The position numbers were made by a program, and so were the translations under genes. A stretch of DNA of 6,102 nt from assembly GCA_040235375.1 (NCBI GenBank), contig JBECKQ010000356.1:1-6102 (forward strand). Direction: 5' to 3'. Source of the DNA: JBECKQ01 sp040235375 (GTDB taxonomy: Bacteria > Planctomycetota > Phycisphaerae > UBA1845). The notes beneath the pieces were generated by a model, which had not been told where the DNA came from, ran no database searches, and was given only the letters and a program-made list of their open reading frames with translations. How positions within the stretch are numbered: the stretch's first letter is position 1; every line of letters begins with the position of its first letter. Shown here one piece after another: positions 1 through 6,042 of this stretch.

Positions 1-2894
1 AGCAGGGCGAAAATCGTCGTCGCCGCCGTCATCAGAATCGGCCGCAACCGCACCGACGCCGCCGACCGCAGCGCGTCGCGCATACCGGCGCCTTCGCCGG
101 CGCGGCGATTCGCGTAGTCCACCAGCACGATCGCGTTGTTCACCGCGATGCCCACCAGCGTCAGCCCGCCCATCGCCACGGATACATCCAGCCCCACGCG
201 CGTCACCGCCAGCAGCACCACCGCCCCGACCAGCGCCACCGGCACCGTAACCAGGATAATCAGCGGCTGCGCCCACGATCCGAACTGCATCGCCATGATC
301 AGGTAGATCAGCACCACCGCGGCGACGCCGATCAGAACGAAATCGCGGATCGTCTTCGTCAGAACCTGGTACTCGCCGGTAAAGGCAATGCTGTAGCCGG
401 CCGGCAAGTGCACCGCGGCAAACGCTTGGCGAAGCCTGGCCACGGCGGCCGGAATGCTCCCGCTCACCTCCGCCAGGATCGTCACCTCGCGCTGCCCGTT
501 CAGCCGCGTCACCGCGGCCGGCAGATGAGCGATGCGCACGTCCGCGACATGATCCAACGGAACCATCTCCCCCGTCGCAGTGGGAATCGCCAGCCCCGAC
601 AGCCACTCGACCGTCGCGTCGGACGGCGACGCCACCTTCACCAGCACTTGTATCTGCTGCCGCTGCCGGATGATGGTCGTCGCCAGCGCCCCGAACCGCC
701 CGGCCCGCAGCGTGCTGAACACGTCGTCCGGCGTCAGCCCGCAACGGGCCAGCTCGACCGGGTCCGGCCGGACGATGATCTGCGGGCTCTCGATCTTCGT
801 ATTGTTGATGATGTTGGACAACGCCGCGTCCTTCGCCATGATCCTCTCGACCTCGCCCGCGAGCGAAACCAGCTCGTCCATATCCGGCCCGAAGATCGTC
901 ACGCCGAACAGCGCCGGCAGGCCGGACAGGCTTTCGTCCATCTTCTCCTGCGTGGGTTGGTGGTACAGGAACGAGACGCCGGGGATCTTCTCGTACTCAG
1001 CGCGCAGACTGTCCATGATCTGCTGAAGCGTCTGCGTGCGGACGGTGCGCGGGGCCAGCTTCATCGTCAGCTCGCCGCGATTCACGCCTTCGATTTGCAA
1101 ACCCTTTTCGGGCGAGCCCGTGCGGCGATACACGGTCATGATGTCCGCCTGCGCCAGCGCTTCGCGTTCGAGAATATCGCCGATCCGGTCACTCTCAATC
1201 AGCGACGTGCCCGGCGGCATGACGTATTCAATCAGAATGGCCCCCTCGTCGATCGGCGGCAGCACGCTCGTCGGCCCCAGCCAGGCCGCCAGACCTGCCA
1301 GGCTCAGCAGGCCAACGCCTGGCACCACGATCAGCCAGCGATGCGCGAACGAAAACCTCAACACGCGCTGAAGTGCCCGATCGACCCACGCCAGCATGCT
1401 CGATCCGATCGCCCGCCGGCCGCCCGTCGTACCGAACCGCCCGAACATCATCGGCACGAACGACAGCGCCATCACCAGCGACGCCACCAGCGCCAGGCTC
1501 ACGACCAGCCCGAACGGCCGGACGAACAGCCCCGCGATCCCCCCGACGAACAGCAGCGGGGCGAATGCCGCCACCGTCGTGAACGTGCCCGACGCATCCG
1601 GGCCGGCGATCTCCGCCGCGCCCGCAATGCCGGCCGTCGCGCTCGCCTCGCCGTTTTGCAGATGCCGTACGATGCTCTCCGCCACCACGATCGCATCGTC
1701 CACGACCATTCCCACCGCCAGCGTCAGCGCCGACAGCGTGATCACGTTCAACGTCTGTCCGAATGCCTGCATCAGCGCCAGCGTCGCCAGCAGGGCGATG
1801 GGAATCGTCGCGGCGACGATCAGCGTTGCCCGCACCGTCCCCATGAAGAAGAAGAGCACCACCGCCGCCAGAACGGCGCCGATGATCAGGTCGTGGAACA
1901 GCGAGTCCCGCGCCTCCGTGACGATGTCCGCCTGGTCGTAGTACTTGCGGATTGTCGCGCCGGCAGGCAGAAGATCCGTGAGCTGCGCCAGCTCCCGGTC
2001 CACGCCGCGAACCACGTCGATCGTGTTCCCCGCTGGCTGCTTGAACACGATGAACGCCACCGCCGGCACGCCGTTGCCGTGAACCTGGTAGTGCTTGGGC
2101 GCCCGTCCGGCCTCGACCGTCGCCACGTCTCGAAGCAGCATTGAATCTGTGCCCCGCGAAACGATCGGCACCGACGCGACGTCGTCAACCGTTTGCAGCC
2201 GGCTGTCACCTCGAATGACGTACTCGCGAGCGCCGCGGTCGATGAAGTCCGCCGCCACCGCCACGTTGTGTGCGGCCAGCGCCGCCATCACGTCCTTCAC
2301 CGTCAAGTGCCCGGCGGCCAGCGCCTCGCTGCGCAGCCGAACGATGAACGCCCGCTCGTCCCCGCCCAGCACCTCCACCCGCGACACGCCCTCCACGCCC
2401 ACCAGCCGGCTGGCCACGTCCACCTGCACCGTTGTCCGCAGGTCCACCGGACTATCCGCGCCGTACACGACGTAACCGCACACCTCCTGAAGCGTCGTGC
2501 CGATGTTCTCCAGCCGCGGGGCGACGCCGACGGGCAGGTCCGGCTGCACGCCGGAAACCTGGGCCTGCACGAGCTGACGCGCATCGATCAGCCGCGTACC
2601 CCACTCGAATTGCGCCGTCACCTGGGATACACCCTCGATGGACGTCGACGCCACACGGTGAATGCCCGGGATCGTGCGCAGCCGATCCTCGATCGGCCGC
2701 GAGATCAGCAGCTCCATGTCTTCCGCGGCGGCCCCCGGATAGTGCGAGATGACGTTCACCACTGGAACGTCCAGCCCCGGGAAGAGCCCGACGGGCAGGT
2801 GCACCAGCGCGAACACGCCGCCCACCGCGATGATCGCCACCAGCAGGACGACCGCGACCGGGTTGGCGACGATCCACTCGAGCAGTTTTGTCAA
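1..2894 (-). CDS. RND family efflux transporter permease subunit (3' end beyond window)
   Basis: This is the inner-membrane pump of a tripartite RND efflux system, driven by proton influx. About 964 codons are present; family members are usually 1,020-1,060 aa, so the last two helices are missing off the left edge. TM1 is at about residues 13-31 (VAVVLLVAIIAVGGVFALV), followed by the first porter/docking half with FPGLDVPVV near residue 40. TM2-TM4 follow, with the proton-relay pair D399-D400 and E406 in VGMVVDDAIVVAES. The second half begins near LPPIDEGAIL and contains FGVTIFGPDMDEL from residue 663. TM10 carries GIAVNNAIVLVDYAN, with N919-N920 where AcrB has K940-N941. By eye, the methionine triad of CusA is absent. 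The start is TTG, two bases after the adaptor stop, with GAGG seven bases upstream; no nearby ATG fits as well. It forms an operon with the adaptor gene. Family is certain; the subgroup (metal or drug) is not. Confidence 0.95.
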   Translation of the reverse strand, partial: MTKLLEWIVANPVAVVLLVAIIAVGGVFALVHLPVGLFPGLDVPVVNVISHYPGAAAEDMELLISRPIEDRLRTIPGIHRVASTSIEGVSQVTAQFEWGTRLIDARQLVQAQVSGVQPDLPVGVAPRLENIGTTLQEVCGYVVYGADSPVDLRTTVQVDVASRLVGVEGVSRVEVLGGDERAFIVRLRSEALAAGHLTVKDVMAALAAHNVAVAADFIDRGAREYVIRGDSRLQTVDDVASVPIVSRGTDSMLLRDVATVEAGRAPKHYQVHGNGVPAVAFIVFKQPAGNTIDVVRGVDRELAQLTDLLPAGATIRKYYDQADIVTEARDSLFHDLIIGAVLAAVVLFFFMGTVRATLIVAATIPIALLATLALMQAFGQTLNVITLSALTLAVGMVVDDAIVVAESIVRHLQNGEASATAGIAGAAEIAGPDASGTFTTVAAFAPLLFVGGIAGLFVRPFGLVVSLALVASLVMALSFVPMMFGRFGTTGGRRAIGSSMLAWVDRALQRVLRFSFAHRWLIVVPGVGLLSLAGLAAWLGPTSVLPPIDEGAILIEYVMPPGTSLIESDRIGDILEREALAQADIMTVYRRTGSPEKGLQIEGVNRGELTMKLAPRTVRTQTLQQIMDSLRAEYEKIPGVSFLYHQPTQEKMDESLSGLPALFGVTIFGPDMDELVSLAGEVERIMAKDAALSNIINNTKIESPQIIVRPDPVELARCGLTPDDVFSTLRAGRFGALATTIIRQRQQIQVLVKVASPSDATVEWLSGLAIPTATGEMVPLDHVADVRIAHLPAAVTRLNGQREVTILAEVSGSIPAAVARLRQAFAAVHLPAGYSIAFTGEYQVLTKTIRDFVLIGVAAVVLIYLIMAMQFGSWAQPLIILVTVPVALVGAVVLLAVTRVGLDVSVAMGGLTLVGIAVNNAIVLVDYANRRAGEGAGMRDALRSAASVRLRPILMTAATTIFAL

Positions 2895-2896
2895 TG

Positions 2897-4060
2897 TCAG
2901 TCCTCGACCTTGAACTGCTTGCGGAACTCGCGGTAGAACAGCTCGTACGCGCCCTGCGTGACCACCGTTTCACCCGGCTCGACGCCCGACAGCACTTCGA
3001 CCCAACCGTCCTGCGAGATCCCGAGCCGCACGCTGCGCTGCGCGTACTTTCCTGCCTCCTGCACGAAGACATACGCCTGCTCGTCCGGGCCGTACACCAC
3101 CGCGGACGCCGGTACGGCCACCGCCGCACGCGCCGTCTCGATGCTCACCGTGCCGCTGAGCGTCTGCCCCGGGCGAAGGTGCTGGTCGATGGCCGGCCCT
3201 TCGATCCACACCATCGTGGCGCCGATACTGCTCTTCGTCGGCAGAACGCTCTCGATCACGCCGGCGAGCGTCTCCTCCTCGCTCACCCGGATCGTCGCCT
3301 GCTTGCCTTCAAGCGTGCTATCCGGCGGCGCAAAGAGCGACGCGGCGATCCGCAGGTGCGTTGCGTCGACGATCTCGCCGACGACCTCCGTCGCGCTGAC
3401 CGCCTGGCCGACACTGACCCGACGATTCGTAAACACGCCCGCCATCGGCGCCGCGATCACGACTTGCTGCTCGAACGCGTCGTACGCCGCCTGTGCATCG
3501 CGCAACTGCGCTTTCAGCTTCACCTCGTTCTCTCGAGTGGTAGCCAGCGTGTTCTTCGCGACCGCCTCGACATTTTTCTGCAGACGTGAGAGCGTCTCTT
3601 CCGCGAGCGATAGTTGAGCTTTCAGCGACTCGACGTTGGCGCGAAGTCGAGTCTGCTGGGGTTCGATGTTTGGTCCGCCCAGCCGCATGACCGTCGCGCC
3701 CGCCTCCACCGCCGCCTGGTCTTCGACCTCGATGGCCTTCACCTCGCCGGGCACCAGCGCCGTGAGCTGCACCGTTGCCTGGCTCTGTACGACGCCGATC
3801 CACGGCAAGCGAACGACGAACGTGCGCGTGGCCGGCTGCGACGTGGCGAACAGCGGCGCTGCCCCCGATTCCATCCGTCCGCCGGCAGGCGTTCCGCCAG
3901 GCTCCGCCGGCTGGCTAACATCGCCTTGCATCGCGACGACTTGAGCGGTAGCCGCCTGCCCTTCCGCAGCGGGCGGCTGTACGTGCAGGTAGCCGTACGT
4001 CAGCCCGACGCTGACAACCGCCACCCCCGCACACAACAAGACCCACGCCCCGACCCTCAT
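2897..4060 (-). CDS. Periplasmic adaptor (membrane fusion protein, HlyD/RND type)
   Basis: This 387-aa protein should bridge the RND pump to an outer-membrane channel. Residues 5-25 form one hydrophobic anchor or uncleaved signal (VGAWVLLCAGVAVVSVGLTYGYL). The cysteine in it is preceded by V-L-L, so it is not a lipobox. Residues 26-80 are an unusually long Ala/Pro/Gly/Gln-rich linker. Residues about 90-128 and 196-232 are the two halves of the lipoyl-like barrel-sandwich (LVPGEVKAIEVEDQAAVEAGATVMRL; VIAAPMAGVFTNRRVSVGQAV). Between them lies a charged helical hairpin at about 132-195. A beta-barrel spans about 235-312 (LRPGQTLSGTVSIE). The membrane-proximal domain spans about 313-375 (VPASAVVYG...VLSGVEPGETVVTQGAYEL). 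I chose the ATG at 4060 because GAGG lies seven bases upstream. An in-frame ATG at 4078 would add six residues (MRRGAA) but has no ribosome site. The stop is two bases before the pump start, so translation is probably coupled. Confidence 0.93.
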   Translation of the reverse strand: MRVGAWVLLCAGVAVVSVGLTYGYLHVQPPAAEGQAATAQVVAMQGDVSQPAEPGGTPAGGRMESGAAPLFATSQPATRTFVVRLPWIGVVQSQATVQLTALVPGEVKAIEVEDQAAVEAGATVMRLGGPNIEPQQTRLRANVESLKAQLSLAEETLSRLQKNVEAVAKNTLATTRENEVKLKAQLRDAQAAYDAFEQQVVIAAPMAGVFTNRRVSVGQAVSATEVVGEIVDATHLRIAASLFAPPDSTLEGKQATIRVSEEETLAGVIESVLPTKSSIGATMVWIEGPAIDQHLRPGQTLSGTVSIETARAAVAVPASAVVYGPDEQAYVFVQEAGKYAQRSVRLGISQDGWVEVLSGVEPGETVVTQGAYELFYREFRKQFKVED

Positions 4061-4078
4061 GGCAGCACCTCGCCTCAT

Positions 4079-4270
4079 AACTTTTTATAACGCTGAGCCA
4101 AACCGACGGCCATACTTTCCCCCCGATTGCACGCTCCGGGCCTGGGCCCAGCGACTACCTGCCCGTTCGCGCCGGGAAGCGGCGTTTCCAGTGGCCGGGA
4201 TACCAGTTGCGCGCAGTCCCTCGGCCGGTTTGGAGATGCCCGCGAGTGGGGAATTGGACGGATCCTCGCT
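4079..4270. other. Intergenic gap upstream of the efflux operon
   Basis: This stretch of about 190 bp separates the orphan gene ending at 4271 from the adaptor gene. It contains the TATAAA island next to the adaptor start and two small GC hairpin candidates. One is GGGCC-TG-GGCCC near 4138-4150, and the other is CGCCG-GGAAG-CGGCG near 4170-4185. Neither is followed by a T-run on the minus strand, so I do not call a terminator. Short ORFs here lack coding character. It is the natural place for the efflux operon promoter. Confidence 0.5.
4084..4089 (-). promoter_or_regulatory. Possible -10 element (TATAAA) for the efflux operon
   Basis: An AT-rich island, GTTATAAAAAGTTATG on the minus strand, stands out in a GC-rich gap just before the adaptor gene. 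TATAAA would place the transcription start about 4078-4077, right on the upstream in-frame ATG. That would give a nearly leaderless transcript with the Shine-Dalgarno-led ATG at 4060 just inside it. I find no convincing -35 hexamer 16-18 bases upstream, so this is suggestive only. No operator palindrome was recognised. Confidence 0.3.
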
Positions 4271-4747
4271 TCATTTGCTCGAGACGTCATCCAGTCCCTT
4301 GATGGTCCGTGTGAGAACCCGGAGCTTGCTCGTGGGAAACGGGTGATTCCAGTTGCGCTCGAAGTCCTCGCCACTTACACGCGACTCGAGCTGGCGCAGC
4401 GCCCGCCAGAATGCGAGGCAGACCTCGCGTCGTCTGCCAAAGGCCTCGAAAACTTGCTGCCCGGTGCTCCGCATTCGTCTGTGGTCAGGATAGAGCGTGA
4501 TCGTGACCGAAACTCGCTCGCCGGCGCTGTGAAACGCCAACTCGTACTCCGCTGGCCCCTCAACGAAGGGGACGACTGCATTGTCGTTGCCCTTGGCCAG
4601 CTTCGCGATGGCATCGACCAGCATCGTCATGGAATCGTGCGGCGTGTATGACGCATCGATGTTCGTGACTTGGTTCGCGTAGGAGATGCCGAGCGATATC
4701 CAACCGTTTTCCGGGGCGCCCAATTTCACCTTGATCGCGGCGCTCAT
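4271..4747 (-). CDS. Hypothetical protein, ~158 aa, small soluble orphan
   Basis: I do not recognise this protein with confidence. The residue pattern is that of a real folded soluble protein with no signal peptide or membrane segment. The N-terminal half alternates like beta-strands (AAIKVKLGAPENGWISLGISYANQVTNIDASYTP), followed by a helix (SMTMLVDAIAKLAKG). Two further strands follow (AEYELAFHS, RVSVTITLYP), then a helix rich in aromatic and charged residues (EVCLAFWRALRQLESR). The tail contains a W-N-H-P-F-P motif. This strand/helix/strand layout and size resemble orphan immunity-like proteins encoded near polymorphic toxins, but no toxin gene is visible, so that is only a guess. The ATG at 4747 is preferred because AGGGGG lies nine bases upstream. 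An in-frame ATG at 4792 would add 15 residues (MRHVAGEFEFRGRVP). The gene lies 93 bp behind the next upstream gene on the same strand and may share its transcript. Confidence 0.7.
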   Translation of the reverse strand: MSAAIKVKLGAPENGWISLGISYANQVTNIDASYTPHDSMTMLVDAIAKLAKGNDNAVVPFVEGPAEYELAFHSAGERVSVTITLYPDHRRMRSTGQQVFEAFGRRREVCLAFWRALRQLESRVSGEDFERNWNHPFPTSKLRVLTRTIKGLDDVSSK

Positions 4748-4840
4748 GGGAACTCGCCCCCTGAACTCGAACTCTCCTGCGACATGCCTCATCGCTGCGT
4801 CGCAAGTATGGCATGTAACCGCGAGATATGCAGCCCAAGT

Positions 4841-5200
4841 CTAGCCAAAAAGTCGGTCGAAGAACGCCTGGCTGCCATCGACGAACGCGTCCCATCCAGA
4901 AGGTGTCAGCGAGAGAAGGTAGCGATGATCATCGTCAGGGGACTCGACCCATGTTGCGGCATCTTCGACAATACCCCGCACCTCCCAGGATCTCACGCTT
5001 CCCTCCTCGTCCTGCCCCTGCCTCTTGATCACGATGAAGCCCTGATTGACGTAAACTGCGACGACTCGACGAACACGCTCGATGTTGCTGATGTTGAAGG
5101 GGTCATCGGGTCGAAACTGAACCAACGCCGATCGAAAGGAAAGATCCTCGGCAGAGAGGCATTCAAGGAGATCAAGCTCAGGTGACATTCGCTCGGCCAC
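4841..5200 (-). CDS. Hypothetical protein, ~119 aa, possible winged-helix-like fold
   Basis: This is an acidic, soluble small protein that I cannot name. Its C-terminal two-thirds could form a winged-helix-like unit. A helix (NIERVRRVVAVYVNQ) runs into the strand-like GFIVIKRQ, then an acidic loop. A second strand with turn reads HRYLLSLTPSGWDAF, echoing the YxLTPxG wing of many small winged-helix proteins. The final helix is QAFFDRLF. No signal peptide or membrane segment is present. The longest reading uses GTG at 5200; ATG at 5188 (MSPELDLLECL, 115 aa) is equally plausible, and neither has a clear Shine-Dalgarno. It precedes the 158-aa orphan on the same strand, and the two may be a functional pair. 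Transcription regulation and immunity-type roles both remain open. Confidence 0.68.
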   Translation of the reverse strand: MAERMSPELDLLECLSAEDLSFRSALVQFRPDDPFNISNIERVRRVVAVYVNQGFIVIKRQGQDEEGSVRSWEVRGIVEDAATWVESPDDDHRYLLSLTPSGWDAFVDGSQAFFDRLFG

Positions 5201-5285
5201 TGTTCATGCGTGGGAATCGAAGCAACCCGCACCACTTCACGGCATCGCAAATGCAGGCTTGATGTTCCAACGATCACCTGTTGTA
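5201..5285. other. Short intergenic gap, no feature recognised
   Basis: This 85-bp gap lies between the zinc-ribbon membrane gene and the 119-aa orphan. I see no T-tailed hairpin, clear promoter or repeat in it. Overlapping plus- and minus-strand ORFs across this gap look like shadow frames. Confidence 0.4.
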
Positions 5286-5741
5286 TCAACCGACCGGCGC
5301 GTCGAATTCACGACCGCACTCCGGGCACCGGGGCTCGGTGAGGCCGAGAAGGCTGTACCCGCAGGTTGGACAACGGAGCGGTTCATGTCTCTCGGGCGGC
5401 GCCCAGGGACCGAAGAAGTAGCGGGTCGACACGAGCATCGGGACCAGCACGATACTATCGATGACGAGAGTGGCCAGTCCGACCCGCGCGTCTCTCAGCG
5501 ACACCACGATGATGCTGAGCACGCCCGTGACAAGCAACGTCACGTAGGCCCAACGATGGCCGGAATACAATCCGTACACGATGGCCGCCTGAAGCGCGAC
5601 GCCGAGCAGGAGGCCTGGATTCGGCCGGGCAATGGCAACCCCGAGTTGGATGACACTGATGCCGGCCAAGGCGATTATTGCCACCCAGAGAACGCCGGGG
5701 ATGTTGCGCTTCTCCTGATTCCCCTCGTGGACCACATGCAT
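5286..5741 (-). CDS. Four-helix membrane protein with C-terminal zinc ribbon
   Basis: This 151-aa integral membrane protein has unknown function. Four hydrophobic segments lie at about residues 16-38, 42-61, 64-82 and 88-110. They are followed by a short linker (GPWAPPERHEP) and a zinc ribbon with C124-x2-C127 and C139-x2-C142 (CPTCGYSLLGLTEPRCPECG). The four cysteines should bind one zinc ion. This CxxCGYxLxGL...RCPECG tail recurs on many unrelated planctomycete proteins, often at a terminus, and is the best taxonomic clue here. Its partner, whether protein, nucleic acid or lipid, is not known to me. The ATG at 5741 is chosen because GGAG lies nine bases upstream. An in-frame GTG at 5765 would add eight residues (MSRRSRQP) but lacks a ribosome site. 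The gene follows selC on the same strand by about 145 bp. Confidence 0.82.
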   Translation of the reverse strand: MHVVHEGNQEKRNIPGVLWVAIIALAGISVIQLGVAIARPNPGLLLGVALQAAIVYGLYSGHRWAYVTLLVTGVLSIIVVSLRDARVGLATLVIDSIVLVPMLVSTRYFFGPWAPPERHEPLRCPTCGYSLLGLTEPRCPECGREFDAPVG

Positions 5742-5869
5742 TGGCTGGCGGCTCCGTCTTGACACCAGAGCAAGAGACAGGGAGACCCTTCACGTGCGGC
5801 GAACGGCTAACTGCCCTCGCTCTTGAGCAGGTGAAAGGTGAGCAGCAGTCCGCCCGCTTTGCTTGCTCT
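5742..5869. other. Gap between selC and the zinc-ribbon gene
   Basis: This stretch holds no supported gene. A 12-bp sequence at 5795-5806 (TGCGGCGAACGG on the plus strand) repeats 5877-5888, which covers the end of selC and its hairpin. Any promoter for the zinc-ribbon gene should lie here, but I cannot pick -35 and -10 boxes with confidence. Confidence 0.35.
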
Positions 5870-5886
5870 GTTCGCCTGCGGCGAAC
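5870..5886 (-). terminator. Perfect 7-bp hairpin directly 3' of selC
   Basis: GTTCGCC-GCA-GGCGAAC folds into a perfect seven-pair stem with a three-base loop. It begins at the tRNA discriminator base itself. No U-tract follows (the next minus-strand bases are AGAGCAAAGC), so it is not a classic intrinsic terminator. It may pause transcription or act as a 3' processing or exonuclease stop for the tRNA precursor. Confidence 0.4.
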
Positions 5887-5981
5887 GGGAGTGGATGGGA
5901 ATCGAACCCACCAGGCGCCGCGCGAACGACGCCTCAACGGCTTTGAAGGCCGCGGGCCCCACCAGGTGGCCGGACACTCCC
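5886..5981 (-). tRNA. selC: tRNA-Sec (selenocysteine, anticodon TCA)
   Basis: This 96-nt gene inserts selenocysteine at recoded UGA codons through SelB. The acceptor GGGAGTG pairs perfectly with CACTCCC. The eighth position, expected in bacterial 8/5 tRNA-Sec, would be a U:C mismatch. The anticodon arm is GCGGC-CTTCAAA-GCCGT, and its seven-base loop is identical to that of E. coli selC; the TCA complement is at 5944-5946. A long variable arm (AGGCGTCG/CGGCGCCT, eight pairs, six-base loop) and a T arm (GTGGG-TTCGATT-CCCAT, with the same basal G-U as E. coli) follow. The D arm GGCC...GGCC is extended, with one A:G mismatch. The discriminator is G, as in E. coli. CCA is not encoded and must be added. 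The length, arm layout and UCA anticodon together separate it from tRNA-Ser and from suppressor tRNAs. Confidence 0.93.
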
Positions 5982-6014
5982 AGGCAGGCCTGATACGCCA
6001 GCATCTGACCTGAG

Positions 6015-6042
6015 TTTTCAGTGTTCAGTCTGCAGTGTTCAG
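6015..6042. repeat. Heptamer tandem array, four units (consensus TGTTCAG)
   Basis: Four consecutive 7-bp units read TTTTCAG, TGTTCAG, TCTGCAG and TGTTCAG; all start with T and end in CAG. Seen another way, CAGTGTTCAGTC occurs twice, 14 bp apart (6019-6030 and 6033-6044). The array lies about 35 bp upstream of selC relative to its transcription. It resembles the short tandem heptamer repeats known between genes in some bacteria, such as cyanobacterial STRR sequences. It could overlap the selC promoter region, but no function is shown by the sequence. Confidence 0.6.

Noticed and set aside
408..2144. Plus-strand ORF of 578 codons opposite the RND pump
   Set aside because: Its translation is dominated by Arg, His, Gln and Asp with no domain or hydrophobic pattern, as expected for the antisense of a high-GC gene. 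The minus strand encodes an unmistakable RND transporter across the whole interval.
2452..3129. Minus-strand ORF of 225 codons overlapping both efflux genes in another frame
   Set aside because: It is Arg/Ser/Gly-rich and spans the adaptor C-terminus and pump N-terminus, both convincing in the other frames.
2193..3617. Plus-strand ORFs of 219-247 codons opposite the pump/adaptor junction
   Set aside because: These are compositionally biased shadow frames over clearly coding minus-strand genes, with no recognisable motif.
4027..4036. Lipoprotein signal in the adaptor (cysteine in VLLCAG)
   Set aside because: The residues before the cysteine (V-L-L) do not fit a lipobox, which needs a small residue directly before Cys.
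4138..4190. GC-rich inverted repeats as a terminator for the orphan gene pair
   Set aside because: The stems are only five pairs and no T-run follows on the minus strand; such palindromes are expected by chance in GC-rich DNA.
4127..5185. Plus-strand ORFs of 171-174 codons opposite the two orphan genes
   Set aside because: The minus-strand readings show better alternation of hydrophobic and charged residues and plausible ribosome sites. The plus-strand products lack these, though the margin is smaller here than for the efflux genes.
5886..5981. tRNA-Ser or opal-suppressor tRNA as an alternative to tRNA-Sec
   Set aside because: The TCA anticodon excludes Ser decoding. The loop identical to E. 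coli selC, the length of 96 nt before CCA and the G discriminator favour tRNA-Sec over a suppressor.
5678..6013. ORFs on both strands (5678-6013 plus, 5807-6004 minus) crossing selC
   Set aside because: Both run straight through a well-formed tRNA-Sec, so they are chance reading frames.
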